DNA of 64,000 nt, from contig JAJDYE010000036.1 in NCBI GenBank assembly GCA_022822905.1, positions 19,090 to 83,089 on the forward strand. Direction: 5' to 3'. A program made the translations under genes and the position numbers. The notes under the pieces were generated by a model. The model was not told the origin of the DNA. It saw nothing but the letters and a program-made list of their open reading frames with translations, and ran no database searches. The DNA is from Acidimicrobiia bacterium. GTDB lineage: Bacteria; Actinomycetota; Acidimicrobiia; Acidimicrobiales; Bin134. Positions 1-7,949 of this stretch are shown in pieces (the first letter of the stretch is position 1; every line of letters starts with the position of its first letter).

Positions 1-602
1 TTCACTTGGATGCCGTAGGGACCCCACTCCACGGCCAGGCTCTCGGTCATCGACTTGACCCCGGCTTTGGCTGCGGCCGAGTGGGCGAACCCGGGGCCGC
101 CAGTCCAGGCGTATGACGCACCGATGTTGACGATCGATCCCGGCGTGCCGGCGTCCAGATGGCGGCGGGCGAACTCCCGGGCACAGAAGAAGGTGCCGTT
201 GAGGGTGATGTCCACCACCGTGCGCCAGGCGTTGGGCGACATGTCCTCGGCGGGCACCGGGAAGTTGGCCGCCGCGTTGTTGATCAGCACGTCGGGCATG
301 GCGAACCGCTCGGTGGCGGCGTCGAACGCCTCGGCGATCTGCTCGGCCTGGCGGATGTCGCAGCCCACCACCAGCACCTCGGCGCCGATCTCCTCCATGG
401 CCGCTTGGCCCGCTTCCAGGTGCTCGGGCTTGCGGCTGGCGATAACCAGGTTGGCCCCCAGCCGGGCGAATTCAGTGGCGATGGCCTTGCCCAGTCCGGT
501 GCCTCCGCCGGTGACGAACACGGTCTGGTCGTCGTAGGTGCCCGGCACCAGGGCGGTGGCGCCCTCCGGGGCGGGCTCGGGCAGTCCGGTGATCTCAGCC
601 AT
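1..602 (-). CDS. 2,4-dienoyl-CoA reductase-like SDR (3' part outside window)
   Basis: This is an NAD(P)-dependent short-chain dehydrogenase whose C-terminus lies beyond base 1. The start is the ATG at 600-602; the upstream ATG in another frame hits a stop at once. A Rossmann motif VTGGGTGLG lies near residue 30, and NNAAANF stands in the usual NNAG position. The active site is not the standard YxxxK. The region reads SYAWTGGPGF followed by AAAKAG, so Tyr sits earlier and Ser/Ala occupies the usual Tyr position. That arrangement is the one known from the DECR/PECR family, which reduces 2,4-dienoyl-CoA during beta-oxidation of unsaturated acyl chains. It lies 14 bp downstream of the crotonase at 617-1399 on the same strand, so the two are probably co-transcribed. 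The family call is firm; the substrate is inferred. Confidence 0.85.
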   Translation of the reverse strand, partial: MAEITGLPEPAPEGATALVPGTYDDQTVFVTGGGTGLGKAIATEFARLGANLVIASRKPEHLEAGQAAMEEIGAEVLVVGCDIRQAEQIAEAFDAATERFAMPDVLINNAAANFPVPAEDMSPNAWRTVVDITLNGTFFCAREFARRHLDAGTPGSIVNIGASYAWTGGPGFAHSAAAKAGVKSMTESLAVEWGPYGIQV

Positions 603-616
603 TTGTCATATCCTCC

Positions 617-1399
617 TCAGGAACGCTTGTACTCGGGGTCGCGCTCTTCGGCCCGGGCCGCTCGGAACTCGGCGAAGTCGTCCGAGCGGTTGATCAGCGT
701 TTGGAAGGCGTACTCGTCGTTCATGGAGCTGCGCAGCCCCTCCATGGCCAGGTTGCGGATCACCCGGCGAGCAAGCTGCACCGTATAAGGCGAGTAAGAG
801 GCGATCTTGGCAGCCATCTCCATCACGGTGTCGTCCAACTCCTCAGGCGCCACAATGCGGGAAACGATGCCGTGGGTCAGGGCCTCCTCGGCGCTGAGAA
901 CCCGGCTGGTGAGCACCATGTCGCTGACCAGGCCCGACCCGCATATCTCGAACAGCCGTCCCATTCCGCCGGTGTCGGGGATCACCCCGTGGGTGAGTTC
1001 GGGGAGCAAGAAGCGGGCGCCCTCGGCCGCCACCCGGATGTCGCACAGCAGAGCCCGCTGGAACGAACCGCCGATGGCCCATCCCTGCATGGCCACGATG
1101 ATGGGGGCGTCGATGTCCCAAACCTGCTGGATTCCCCGGTGGCCCCGCTCCATTCCGGCGTGGTGGGCGATTCCCATCTGACCGCCGCCGATGGCCGACA
1201 CGTCCCGGCCCGACGACCACGACTTGCCCTCGCCCCGCCACACCACGGCCCGGATGGACTTGTCGGCTTTGATCTCCCCCAGGATGTCGAACAGCGCCAC
1301 GTCCATGTCGTCGTCGAAGGCGTTGTGCTTGGCGGGATTGTTGTTGGTGATGACGGCGATATGCCCGTCCACCGTGAGCTGTACTCGATCGTCGGCCAT
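617..1399 (-). CDS. Enoyl-CoA hydratase/isomerase (crotonase) family protein
   Basis: A 260-residue crotonase-fold protein acting on acyl-CoA thioesters. The oxyanion-hole segment SSGRDVSAIGGG near residue 60 and the second loop AIGGSFQ near residue 108 are both visible. The general-base Glu that follows GGG in classical hydratases appears as Gln (GGSFQRALLCD), whereas the second Glu is kept (FLLPEL). Loss of one of the two acid-base residues suggests an isomerase, hydrolase or other crotonase chemistry rather than ordinary enoyl-CoA hydration. It is upstream of the DECR-like SDR on the same strand and divergent from the MaoC gene at 1465. The family is certain; the exact reaction is not. Confidence 0.85.
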   Translation of the reverse strand: MADDRVQLTVDGHIAVITNNNPAKHNAFDDDMDVALFDILGEIKADKSIRAVVWRGEGKSWSSGRDVSAIGGGQMGIAHHAGMERGHRGIQQVWDIDAPIIVAMQGWAIGGSFQRALLCDIRVAAEGARFLLPELTHGVIPDTGGMGRLFEICGSGLVSDMVLTSRVLSAEEALTHGIVSRIVAPEELDDTVMEMAAKIASYSPYTVQLARRVIRNLAMEGLRSSMNDEYAFQTLINRSDDFAEFRAARAEERDPEYKRS

Positions 1400-1464
1400 G
1401 CCCTCACCGTAACCGTCGCTCTTGCTTTGGGAAGAATGGGGCCGGTTTGGGTCACAATGGCGGC

Positions 1465-2337
1465 ATGGCGATGAACCTGGACTTGGTGGGAGAGCGGGGC
1501 AAGTCCCATCAGCGGGGGTGGCTGCCCCGGGACTGCACCCTGTATGCGCTCAGCGTGGGAGCGGGGTTTGGCGATCTGGCCTTCGTGGGGGAACAGGCCG
1601 CCGGGCACCCCCAGCAGGTGTACCCCAGCTTCGTGTGCTCCGGGGGTCGGTCGGACAAGGCCAGCAGCGGCGAAGGTAATCCCATGTTCCGATACGGCGA
1701 CTACCAGGTTCACCAGCTGGTACACGGCGAGCAGGAGCTGACCATTCATGGGGAAATCAGCCCCACCGGGTCTGTGGTCAGCACAGGAACGGTGGTGGGC
1801 ATCTACGACAAGGGCTCCGGCGCGGTGGTCCACGCCGAAAGCGAGTCGGTGGATGCCGCCACTGGTGAGCCGCTGTTCACCACCGGTTCCAAGCTGTTCG
1901 TGATGGGCGAGGGGGGTTTCGGCGGCGACCCCGGCCCCAAAACTCCAGCCTGGGATGTCGGCGACGCGCCTCCCGACGCCACAGTCGACTGGCAGACCTT
2001 GCCGGTGCAGTCGCTGCTCTACCGCCACGGGGGCAACGACCCCAACCTCATCCACTACGACCCCACGGTGGCCGCGGCGGCCGGGTTCGACGGCCCCATC
2101 CTCATGGGGCTAAACACCTACGGCTTCGCTTGCCGGGCCCTGGTGGAGACGGTGTGCGGGGGCGACCCCCTGGCATTGGGCTCGATAGGCGGGCGCTTCG
2201 CCTCCCCCGGCTACAACGGCGACGTGCTCACCACCCAGATCTGGCGCGACCCCGCCGAAGAGAACGGAGTGCTGTTCCGAGTGGTTTCCGACCGGGGCAC
2301 CACCGTCTTCGACAAGGGCCGGGCCACGCTGCGGTAA
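1465..2337 (+). CDS. MaoC-family double hot-dog (R)-enoyl-CoA hydratase
   Basis: A protein of about 290 residues with an N-terminal hot-dog domain and a C-terminal MaoC-type hydratase domain, the layout of 2-enoyl-CoA hydratase 2 enzymes. The catalytic Asp/His pair is seen in NDPNLIHYDP, followed by the family segment GFDGPILMGLNTYG. The ATG at 1465 is chosen over an in-frame TTG at 1447 because it starts directly before MNLDLVGERG; another ATG follows at 1471. It probably hydrates trans-2-enoyl-CoAs, including bulky or steroid-derived ones, in beta-oxidation. The amidohydrolase gene begins 19 bp downstream, suggesting an operon. Confidence 0.85.
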   Translation: MAMNLDLVGERGKSHQRGWLPRDCTLYALSVGAGFGDLAFVGEQAAGHPQQVYPSFVCSGGRSDKASSGEGNPMFRYGDYQVHQLVHGEQELTIHGEISPTGSVVSTGTVVGIYDKGSGAVVHAESESVDAATGEPLFTTGSKLFVMGEGGFGGDPGPKTPAWDVGDAPPDATVDWQTLPVQSLLYRHGGNDPNLIHYDPTVAAAAGFDGPILMGLNTYGFACRALVETVCGGDPLALGSIGGRFASPGYNGDVLTTQIWRDPAEENGVLFRVVSDRGTTVFDKGRATLR

Positions 2338-2356
2338 CGAGCAGAAGGGAAACGCA

Positions 2357-3421
2357 ATGAGCAGATTGGTGATCGACGCCGACGGCCACATCAGCGAGCC
2401 AGCCGAGCTGTGGGAGGAGTTCTGCGATCCGGATTACCTGGCCTTCGCCCCTCGAAGAGTGCTCGACAGCCAGGGGCGGCCCCGCACCTTCGTGGGGGGC
2501 GAGATGGCCCCCTACATACCGTTCGATTCTGAGGCCTACGACAAGGAGCGCCCCAAGGGCGGCGTCGATCCCCACGCCCGACTGGCCGACATGGACAGCG
2601 AGGGCATGGACATCTCGGTGATCTTCCCCACCACCGGGCTCATGTTCGGCGGAATCGCCGACGCGGCGGTGAACAACGCCCTGTGCCGGGCATATAACGA
2701 TTGGCTCCGCACCTACTGCGACGCCGACACGTCCCGACTGCTGGGGGTGGCGGTGGTACCCCAGGTGGATCCGGCGCTGATGTTGGCCGAGGCCCGCCGA
2801 GCCATCGACGAGCTGGGCTTCGTCGCGGTGATGCTGCGCCCCAACGTGATCGCCGGGCGAACCCTCGACCACCCGGCCTACGACGGGCTGTGGTCGCTGC
2901 TGGCCGACCGGGGCGTGCCCGCCGCCCTGCACGAGGGGACCACCCAGAACGTGCCCCAATCAGGCCTCGACCGCTACGACAACTTCATGTTCCGCCACGT
3001 GTGCTCCCACCCCCATGAGCAGCAGATGGGATGCCTGGAGCTCATCGCCGGCGGGGTGCTGGAGCGTCACCCCGAGTTGCGGGTGGTGTTCTTGGAGTCG
3101 GGCTGCGGCTGGGTGGACCACTGGCTCGAGCGCATCGACGAGCACTTGGACTCCTGGGGCCACGCCTCGGCCCCATTGGAGCTGAACGCCACCGAGTATT
3201 TCCAGCGGCAGTGCTTCATCTCCTGCGACCCCGAAGAGCGGACCGTTTCCGGAGTGATGGACTCGCTCGGCGACGACTGCGTGGTTTTCGCCACCGACTA
3301 CCCTCACCCCGACGGGGTCTTCCCCGGCGTGGTCAAAGCCCTGGCCGACCGGGACGACCTCAGCGAAACCCGCAAAGACAAGATCCTGGGCCTCAACGCC
3401 AAGCGGTGTTTCGGCCTCTGA
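2357..3421 (+). CDS. Amidohydrolase 2 family metal-dependent hydrolase
   Basis: A 354-residue TIM-barrel protein of the amidohydrolase-related (ACMSD-like) superfamily. It opens with DADGHISEP, the metal-binding DxH-type strand-1 motif, and later has FMFRHVCSHPHEQ and ATDYPHPDG, matching the strand-6 His and strand-8 Asp positions of the fold. Such proteins are hydrolases or decarboxylases of small carboxylates and ring-cleavage products; the substrate cannot be read here. It follows the MaoC gene by 19 bp with a purine-rich site (gaaggga) before ATG. A second, distant member of the superfamily is at 20805-22094. Confidence 0.85.
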   Translation: MSRLVIDADGHISEPAELWEEFCDPDYLAFAPRRVLDSQGRPRTFVGGEMAPYIPFDSEAYDKERPKGGVDPHARLADMDSEGMDISVIFPTTGLMFGGIADAAVNNALCRAYNDWLRTYCDADTSRLLGVAVVPQVDPALMLAEARRAIDELGFVAVMLRPNVIAGRTLDHPAYDGLWSLLADRGVPAALHEGTTQNVPQSGLDRYDNFMFRHVCSHPHEQQMGCLELIAGGVLERHPELRVVFLESGCGWVDHWLERIDEHLDSWGHASAPLELNATEYFQRQCFISCDPEERTVSGVMDSLGDDCVVFATDYPHPDGVFPGVVKALADRDDLSETRKDKILGLNAKRCFGL

Positions 3422-3461
3422 GACGCCTTCAGGGGAAGGGGGGCGACGAGCTGGAATCCCC

Positions 3462-3489
3462 GGCGCTGCGCCTGCGCGTTGCAAGCGCC
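3462..3489. terminator. Possible stem-loop after amidohydrolase gene
   Basis: GGCGCT at 3462-3467 is complementary to AGCGCC at 3484-3489, with a 16-nt GC-rich loop. It lies between the amidohydrolase stop and the next gene. There is no T-run, so intrinsic termination is only a suggestion. Confidence 0.25.
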
Positions 3490-3522
3490 CGGTATTGTGA
3501 ATCAGGTGGACGGATCGGGAGA

Positions 3523-4804
3523 TTGAGCCGCAAACGCAATCGGAGATCGGGTGGCAGGTACACGCCCAGGGGCACCGGCCCAGAGTCCCCCGCGCAAGCC
3601 CGCTGCCCGCAGAGGTTGTCCAGAGAAGCCGAGTTTCTGCTCCACGATGCAGGTAGGGCGATAACCGAAGTCCAAGGTCTCAATGAGGCCGACGAGTGGG
3701 CGTCGAGCATCCAGTCCGCCTTTCGGCCCTCCGCCGATGAGCCGGTGCCGTTCTGCAATGTATTCGATGCCCTCTCTGCTGCGGCTGACCAAGGCGGTGA
3801 TGCGGCAGCGGTGCTGGCAGCCGCGATAGCCGTCTTCGGGCCCGAACCGGCCCGGTCTCGTGCGCAGCGTCTATATCGGCGGCTGTTGGAAAGAGGTGTT
3901 CAGGTTCCTGAATGGGTTGGGTCGCTGGGTGTCGCTGAACCCCGCAAAGCGCTGATCTTCACCGATGAGTGGGACGATGAGCACGGCGTGTGCATCGATT
4001 TCACCCGTCCCGACGGAACAACGGTCGGGTTGTTCGTCGTGGTCGATCTGACGCTGGTTGGATATGCCCATACCTTTGGCCGCGTTGCGACCACTGACGA
4101 GTTCCGTACGAGAGCCCACGACCTCGGATTTGGCCAGACAGTCGAGACCGGCTTGGCGGAAGCCAGAGCCGTCGTCGAAGCCGGGTTGCGTCAGCGCGAT
4201 GCCTGGCCGATGGAGCATTTCGACGATGAGGCTCACGATGGGGATGCCGGTGAGAGCTACGAGTTGGACGAGGACTTGCTGGCCTTGGTAGAGCAGCGGA
4301 TCGCCCTGCTTCCCGATGGGGCCAGTGTGTCAGTGCCCACCAAGGCCGACCCGGAGGAGTCTGGCGAAATTGTCGCCGAATTCCTTGTGCAGCAAGAGGG
4401 AGAGCTCTCCCCGTGGGAGGCCGAAGCCGTCAAAGACATCTGCGTTTTCAGCTCTACGTGCTACAAGAACGACTTGCTGAGTTGGAGCCCGAAAAAAAAA
4501 GGTACTCGGGCTTTTGCTCTCCTGGGAGTACACCGACTTCGGCGAGGACCAGGAGGGTCGCAAGGGCATGGAGTCGGCGCTGACCAAGTGGCTGGAGTAC
4601 AGCGCACAAGCGCGAGGGCTCGACCCTGAGATGCTGAATGTCAATCTCTATGTGGTCGACAGGTTCTTCAAGATCACCCGCCGCCGGCTCTTGTCACTGC
4701 CAGACGCCGGCCATGAGAACTGCTGCCATTTCGGGTGCATGGAGGACGCGAAGATCGACTATTCAAACCGGGAGGCTGTCCGCGCCTGGGCCGAGCGGCG
4801 CTAG
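3523..4804 (+). pseudogene. Hypothetical actinobacterial protein broken by a frameshift at an A9 run
   Basis: One coding unit split between two frames. The first part runs from a TTG at 3523 (SRKRNRRSGGRYTP, basic N-terminus) in one frame to the run of nine A at 4492-4500. The second part continues in the +1 frame to the TAG at 4802-4804. Joining them across the A-run gives NDLLSWSPKKVLGLLLSW, which resembles a WSP-x-K-V-x-x-x-L-L-D-W-type segment I recall from uncharacterised actinobacterial proteins. Removing one A restores a protein of about 425 residues. A Cys/His cluster (HENCCHFGC) lies near the C-terminus. The cause could be a homopolymer sequencing error, a real inactivating mutation, or transcriptional slippage on A9. 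Function is unknown. Base composition is less GC-rich than in the flanking genes. Confidence 0.6.
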
Positions 4805-4817
4805 CGCGTTCAGCGCT
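4803..4817. terminator. Hairpin between convergent genes
   Basis: AGCGC (4803-4807), loop GTTCA, GCGCT (4813-4817). It overlaps the stop codon of the frameshifted gene and lies between that gene and the convergent restriction endonuclease gene. There is no clear T-tract. Confidence 0.3.
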
Positions 4818-4862
4818 GTTCGCACGGATTGGCAACGCGGGGCGGTAACTTGTCCGGTATCC

Positions 4863-5531
4863 CTACAGAAAATTCGGCATATCGACGGTGACAACTCGCC
4901 AAGGTGCTTTTTCCGACAGTTTTGAATAGCTGAGCCGGACGCGGAACTCCTCCCCGCGTGATGGTGCATTTCGCCCGGCAAGCCATATCGTGTCGTCGGG
5001 ACGTGGGTTGTACGTGTCTTGGAGCAGGCCGTTGGGGATGCATGCCACAATGATCTTCTCAAGCCACCGATTCGCCTTGTCATCGTCCTCTCCGTAGACG
5101 AACTTGGCTATCACTGTAACCGTGAGCATTGTTCGGTCGCCTCGTGTGATGAAGGTGTCCAGCGCTCCCGACACGGACATTTCGACATTGTTGCGCTTCT
5201 GCCGGACGGTCATCGATGTCTGTGACATCTGGATAGTGGCGGTGCGGGAATCCTTCTCGGCCTTAGCGTCGAGCATCAGAGCCACAGGCTCGGCGTCGGG
5301 GGCGAACACGTAAATTGCTTTCTTGAAATCCACCTTGCCGTATAAGCGCTCGTGCATCTCAGACAGGCCCATTGCGCTGATGGCATCGCGGAGCACGTCC
5401 TCAGCGATGTCCTGCACTTCGTCGGTCTCCTCGCGGAAAATCGTGGCGGCATCAGTGCGGTAGTCGGCCAGAGCCTGCACCACCATCGACATGGCGATTC
5501 GCTCCAACTGCTCTATGCGCTCAGGATGCAC
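4863..5531 (-). CDS. SfiI-like type II restriction endonuclease
   Basis: A nuclease of about 222 residues resembling SfiI, the tetrameric type IIF enzyme that cuts GGCCNNNNNGGCC. Recognisable blocks are VVQALADY near residue 17, VDFKKA near 67, LDAKAEKDS near 87, and QDTYNPRPDDT followed by APSRGEEFRVRL near the C-terminus. Each lines up in order with a remembered SfiI block. The probable catalytic triad is D68, D88 and K90, matching D79, D100 and K102 of SfiI. The GTG at 5531 is chosen because it yields HPERIEQLERIAMSMVVQAL, which aligns with the SfiI N-terminus. This start overlaps the end of the methyltransferase gene by 19 nt, suggesting coupled translation with the methyltransferase made first. 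The recognition sequence is inferred only from the family. Confidence 0.8.
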   Translation of the reverse strand: MHPERIEQLERIAMSMVVQALADYRTDAATIFREETDEVQDIAEDVLRDAISAMGLSEMHERLYGKVDFKKAIYVFAPDAEPVALMLDAKAEKDSRTATIQMSQTSMTVRQKRNNVEMSVSGALDTFITRGDRTMLTVTVIAKFVYGEDDDKANRWLEKIIVACIPNGLLQDTYNPRPDDTIWLAGRNAPSRGEEFRVRLSYSKLSEKAPWRVVTVDMPNFL

Positions 5532-6490
5532 AGCTGCTCTGGGGAAGTGCGCTTGCGCGCTAGCTCTGCCGACACGCCATCGAGGTCGATGCCTATCCAC
5601 CGCCGACCCTCAGTCGCGGCCACCGCAGTGGTGGTGCCAGAACCCACGAACGGATCGAGAACAGTGCCCCCCTGGGACGACCACAGGCGGATGACCCGGC
5701 GGGCCAGTTCCTCGGGGAACTCGGCCTCGTGCCTGTCGTTGCGCCTGACGGATGCGATCCGCCACACACCCCTAGAACCCCACTCTGCCCACTCGACCGG
5801 GGATAGCCGACCTCGGTCATATGTGACTACACCCGGCTGCCAGAACACGAGCAGATGCTCGAACTCGTCAACGGCACGGTAGCTGTTGGAGTGCCATTGG
5901 CTGTTGGCCCAGCACGGGTCCTTGTGCCATATCCGGCGGTCGTAGAGGTAGAGTCCCGCATCGGCAGCCCACTTCTCCACCATCCCCGATGTCAAGAGCA
6001 CTTTGGTGGGTGTGGAGTGCTTGCCGCCCCTCACGTTGTTGCCCTCCAATCGACGCTGCACGGTCTGCTCTGAGCATCCCAACATCGCCGCCAGTTCGTG
6101 GCGTGTGGCGTCAGGTCTACTTTCTTTGGCCCGAAGCACATCCTCACGGGTTACCGGGCTTTTCTTGTTCCGCACGTTGTCCGCTTGGAATCTCGGCATC
6201 TCGGGGTCCTCGAAACAGAGGATGTCCCCGATATTCACCACCATGAAACCACCGGGGCGGAGCACCCTGCCATGCTCGGCCACAACCTCGCTGAGAAGCT
6301 TCTGCCATCCCGCGAAGTCCAAGTACTGTTCATACGCCTTGCCCACGTAGTAGGGCGGAGACCAGAAGCTCAGATCGACGCTGTGTGCGTCTATGCGGGT
6401 CATGTGATGTCGTGCATCGCCTGTTGCAATTTCTCCTGGGAGCAGCCTTTTCGGGTTGGGCTGAGCTGCTGGGAACTCTGCTATTGACAC
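5513..6490 (-). CDS. DNA modification methyltransferase (beta-class amino-MTase) of the SfiI-like system
   Basis: A SAM-dependent DNA methyltransferase of about 325 residues. Catalytic motif IV, SPPY, is at residues 44-47 and the SAM-binding motif DPFVGSGTTTA lies near the C-terminus, so the order is that of beta-class N4-cytosine/N6-adenine enzymes. SPPY favours N4-cytosine methylation. Between them, at about residues 115-155, the segment TRHELAAMLGCSEQTVQRRL looks like a helix-turn-helix. The GTG at 6490 is chosen because AGGAG lies just upstream in the mRNA; an ATG at 6538 is possible but has no obvious ribosome site. It would protect host DNA from the overlapping endonuclease. The lower GC content and the adjacent IS remnant point to horizontal acquisition. 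Confidence 0.87.
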   Translation of the reverse strand: MSIAEFPAAQPNPKRLLPGEIATGDARHHMTRIDAHSVDLSFWSPPYYVGKAYEQYLDFAGWQKLLSEVVAEHGRVLRPGGFMVVNIGDILCFEDPEMPRFQADNVRNKKSPVTREDVLRAKESRPDATRHELAAMLGCSEQTVQRRLEGNNVRGGKHSTPTKVLLTSGMVEKWAADAGLYLYDRRIWHKDPCWANSQWHSNSYRAVDEFEHLLVFWQPGVVTYDRGRLSPVEWAEWGSRGVWRIASVRRNDRHEAEFPEELARRVIRLWSSQGGTVLDPFVGSGTTTAVAATEGRRWIGIDLDGVSAELARKRTSPEQLCILSA

Positions 6491-6509
6491 CTTTCTTCTC
6501 CTATCACCG

Positions 6510-6824
6510 TTAAGGGCCAGAGGACACCAATAGGTCATTGCGATCGGTGGGCACGGGCATCTCCCTCTGGGTGTGGTCTGACACCATTCCGACCAGTGAG
6601 CAGGATGTCGTGTCGGGGGCGACCCTCGCCGCCACCCTGCTGGTGGCCCGGTCCCTCACACCGGCGACGATAGCCTTGCCCGAAGACCCTCTGGCGGCTT
6701 TCATGCGTTTGTCGGCGTGCTTGTACTTCTTCACTCTGCCATGCATCGTCAATACTATTCCCGGCATGAGTGACAGTTTGTCCGTTTCGCCTGTGCAGAT
6801 GCAGTGCTCGCCGCTCTTGGACAT
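6510..6824 (-). pseudogene. IS1595-type (ISXO2-like) transposase remnant
   Basis: The minus-strand frame contains KKYKHADKRMKAARG, then GKAIVAGVRDRATSRVAARV, PDTTSCSLVGMVSDHT and PVPTDRND. This is the order of conserved blocks around the DDE core of IS1595/ISXO2 transposases (KNKH, GKxxVxGxxDR, DTTxxTLxxFV, VYTD). The N-terminal zinc-ribbon half and the C-terminal catalytic part are missing, so it cannot be active. It lies 20 bp upstream of the methyltransferase start and probably marks how the restriction cassette arrived. The stretch 6825-6980 shows no gene. Confidence 0.6.
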
Positions 6825-6980
6825 GAGTCCCTCGTGATGCTTACCGCCAAGCGCCGCGGGATTGCCTGCGGTGTGACGGTCTCCCCCAATCTCACGCTCT
6901 CGGAAGATACGGAGACGTAGTGGAGAGGGTTGGAGACCGCCAGGGGCCGACGTTGTTGTGAAGAGCGCCCAGATAGCGAA

Positions 6981-7886
6981 CTACAGCCCCATGTCGTGGT
7001 AGTCGGGGACTTCGTAGCGGCCGATGGCCTCGGCTCGGCGATGGAGGAGGGCGACGGTGTCCTCGATGTTGCGGCCGATGATGAACCGGCGCTGCTCAAC
7101 GCAATCGACCACGAAGTTGCCGTGCTCGACTAGGTCGGCCACTTCGGGTTCGTAGCCCCGAACCTCGGTCAAGATGTCTTTGAGCTCTTGGAAGGTCATG
7201 CTGCGCCGCCCGGTGGCGTCGCCTACCCGGGCGAAGTGGTCCGGGCGGTTGCGCTGGGCAGTGAACAGCCCGGTGTCCAGCATGCCGCCCGACGGGTAGA
7301 GCACTGAGGCCCGAAGATCGCTGCCCTCCCGGATCAGGTTGATGTGCACGGTCTCGGTGAAGCAGCTCACCGCCGATTTGGAGGCGGCATACACCGACGC
7401 GGTGGGCACGGGAGCGAAGCCGCCATCGCCCGACGAGGTGTTGATGATCTGGCCGGGCTCGCCCCCGGCCAGCATGCGGGGCACGAACTCGGTGGTGCAG
7501 ATGGCCACGCCGAACACGTTCACGCTGAAGCACCACCGCCAGTCGTTGGGCTCCTGCTCCCAGGGCTTGCCGCCCCCGCCGGAGGTGACCCCGGCGTTGT
7601 TGAAGAGCAGGTTGCAGCGCCCGTGGGCGTCGTACACGTGGTCGGCCAGGGCGGCCACCGAGCCCTCGTCGGCCACATCGGTGGGCCAGCCCGACACCGG
7701 GCCCAACTCAGACAGCTCGGCCACGGTGGCCTCGGTGGTGTCGGCCTCGATGTCGGCGATCACCACCGTGGCGCCCCGCCCCAACAGGGCGGTCACGATG
7801 CCCTTGCCGATCCCGCCGGCCCCGCCGGTGACCACCGCCACCATGCCGCTTACGTCGAGACGCTCAGTTGGGTTTTCGCTGCTCAT
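6981..7886 (-). CDS. Short-chain dehydrogenase/reductase
   Basis: A 301-residue SDR. The cofactor motif TGGAGGIG is at about residue 21, NNAG near residue 95, a Ser in INTSSGDGG, and the catalytic YAASK near residue 168. A C-terminal extension of about 60 residues ends in ...PDYHDMGL. It oxidises or reduces an alcohol/ketone with NAD(P); the substrate is unknown. It is the last gene of a four-gene minus-strand operon that includes an arylsulfatase and two further SDRs, so it may process the alcohol released from a sulfate ester. Confidence 0.85.
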   Translation of the reverse strand: MSSENPTERLDVSGMVAVVTGGAGGIGKGIVTALLGRGATVVIADIEADTTEATVAELSELGPVSGWPTDVADEGSVAALADHVYDAHGRCNLLFNNAGVTSGGGGKPWEQEPNDWRWCFSVNVFGVAICTTEFVPRMLAGGEPGQIINTSSGDGGFAPVPTASVYAASKSAVSCFTETVHINLIREGSDLRASVLYPSGGMLDTGLFTAQRNRPDHFARVGDATGRRSMTFQELKDILTEVRGYEPEVADLVEHGNFVVDCVEQRRFIIGRNIEDTVALLHRRAEAIGRYEVPDYHDMGL

Positions 7887-7949
7887 GGTTTCTCCTGTGT
7901 TTGGCTGTCCGGCTGTGGTTTAGCAGTTTCTGCCCCACACCACTAACGC

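Noticed and set aside
159..1474. Plus-strand open frames antisense to the SDR and crotonase genes
   Set aside because: They are His/Gly/Arg-rich shadows created by high GC at the third codon position; the minus-strand frames carry all family motifs.
3031..3522. Long plus-strand ORF start within the amidohydrolase gene
   Set aside because: It is Arg/Pro-rich out-of-frame translation of the amidohydrolase. The real downstream gene only becomes protein-like from about 3523.
4440..4515. A two-frameshift model for the hypothetical gene, using a middle frame that reads FQLYVLQERLAELEPEKKRYSG
   Set aside because: The middle frame looks protein-like, but a single shift at A9 gives a continuous product matching the recalled WSPxKV...LLxW family pattern with fewer assumptions.
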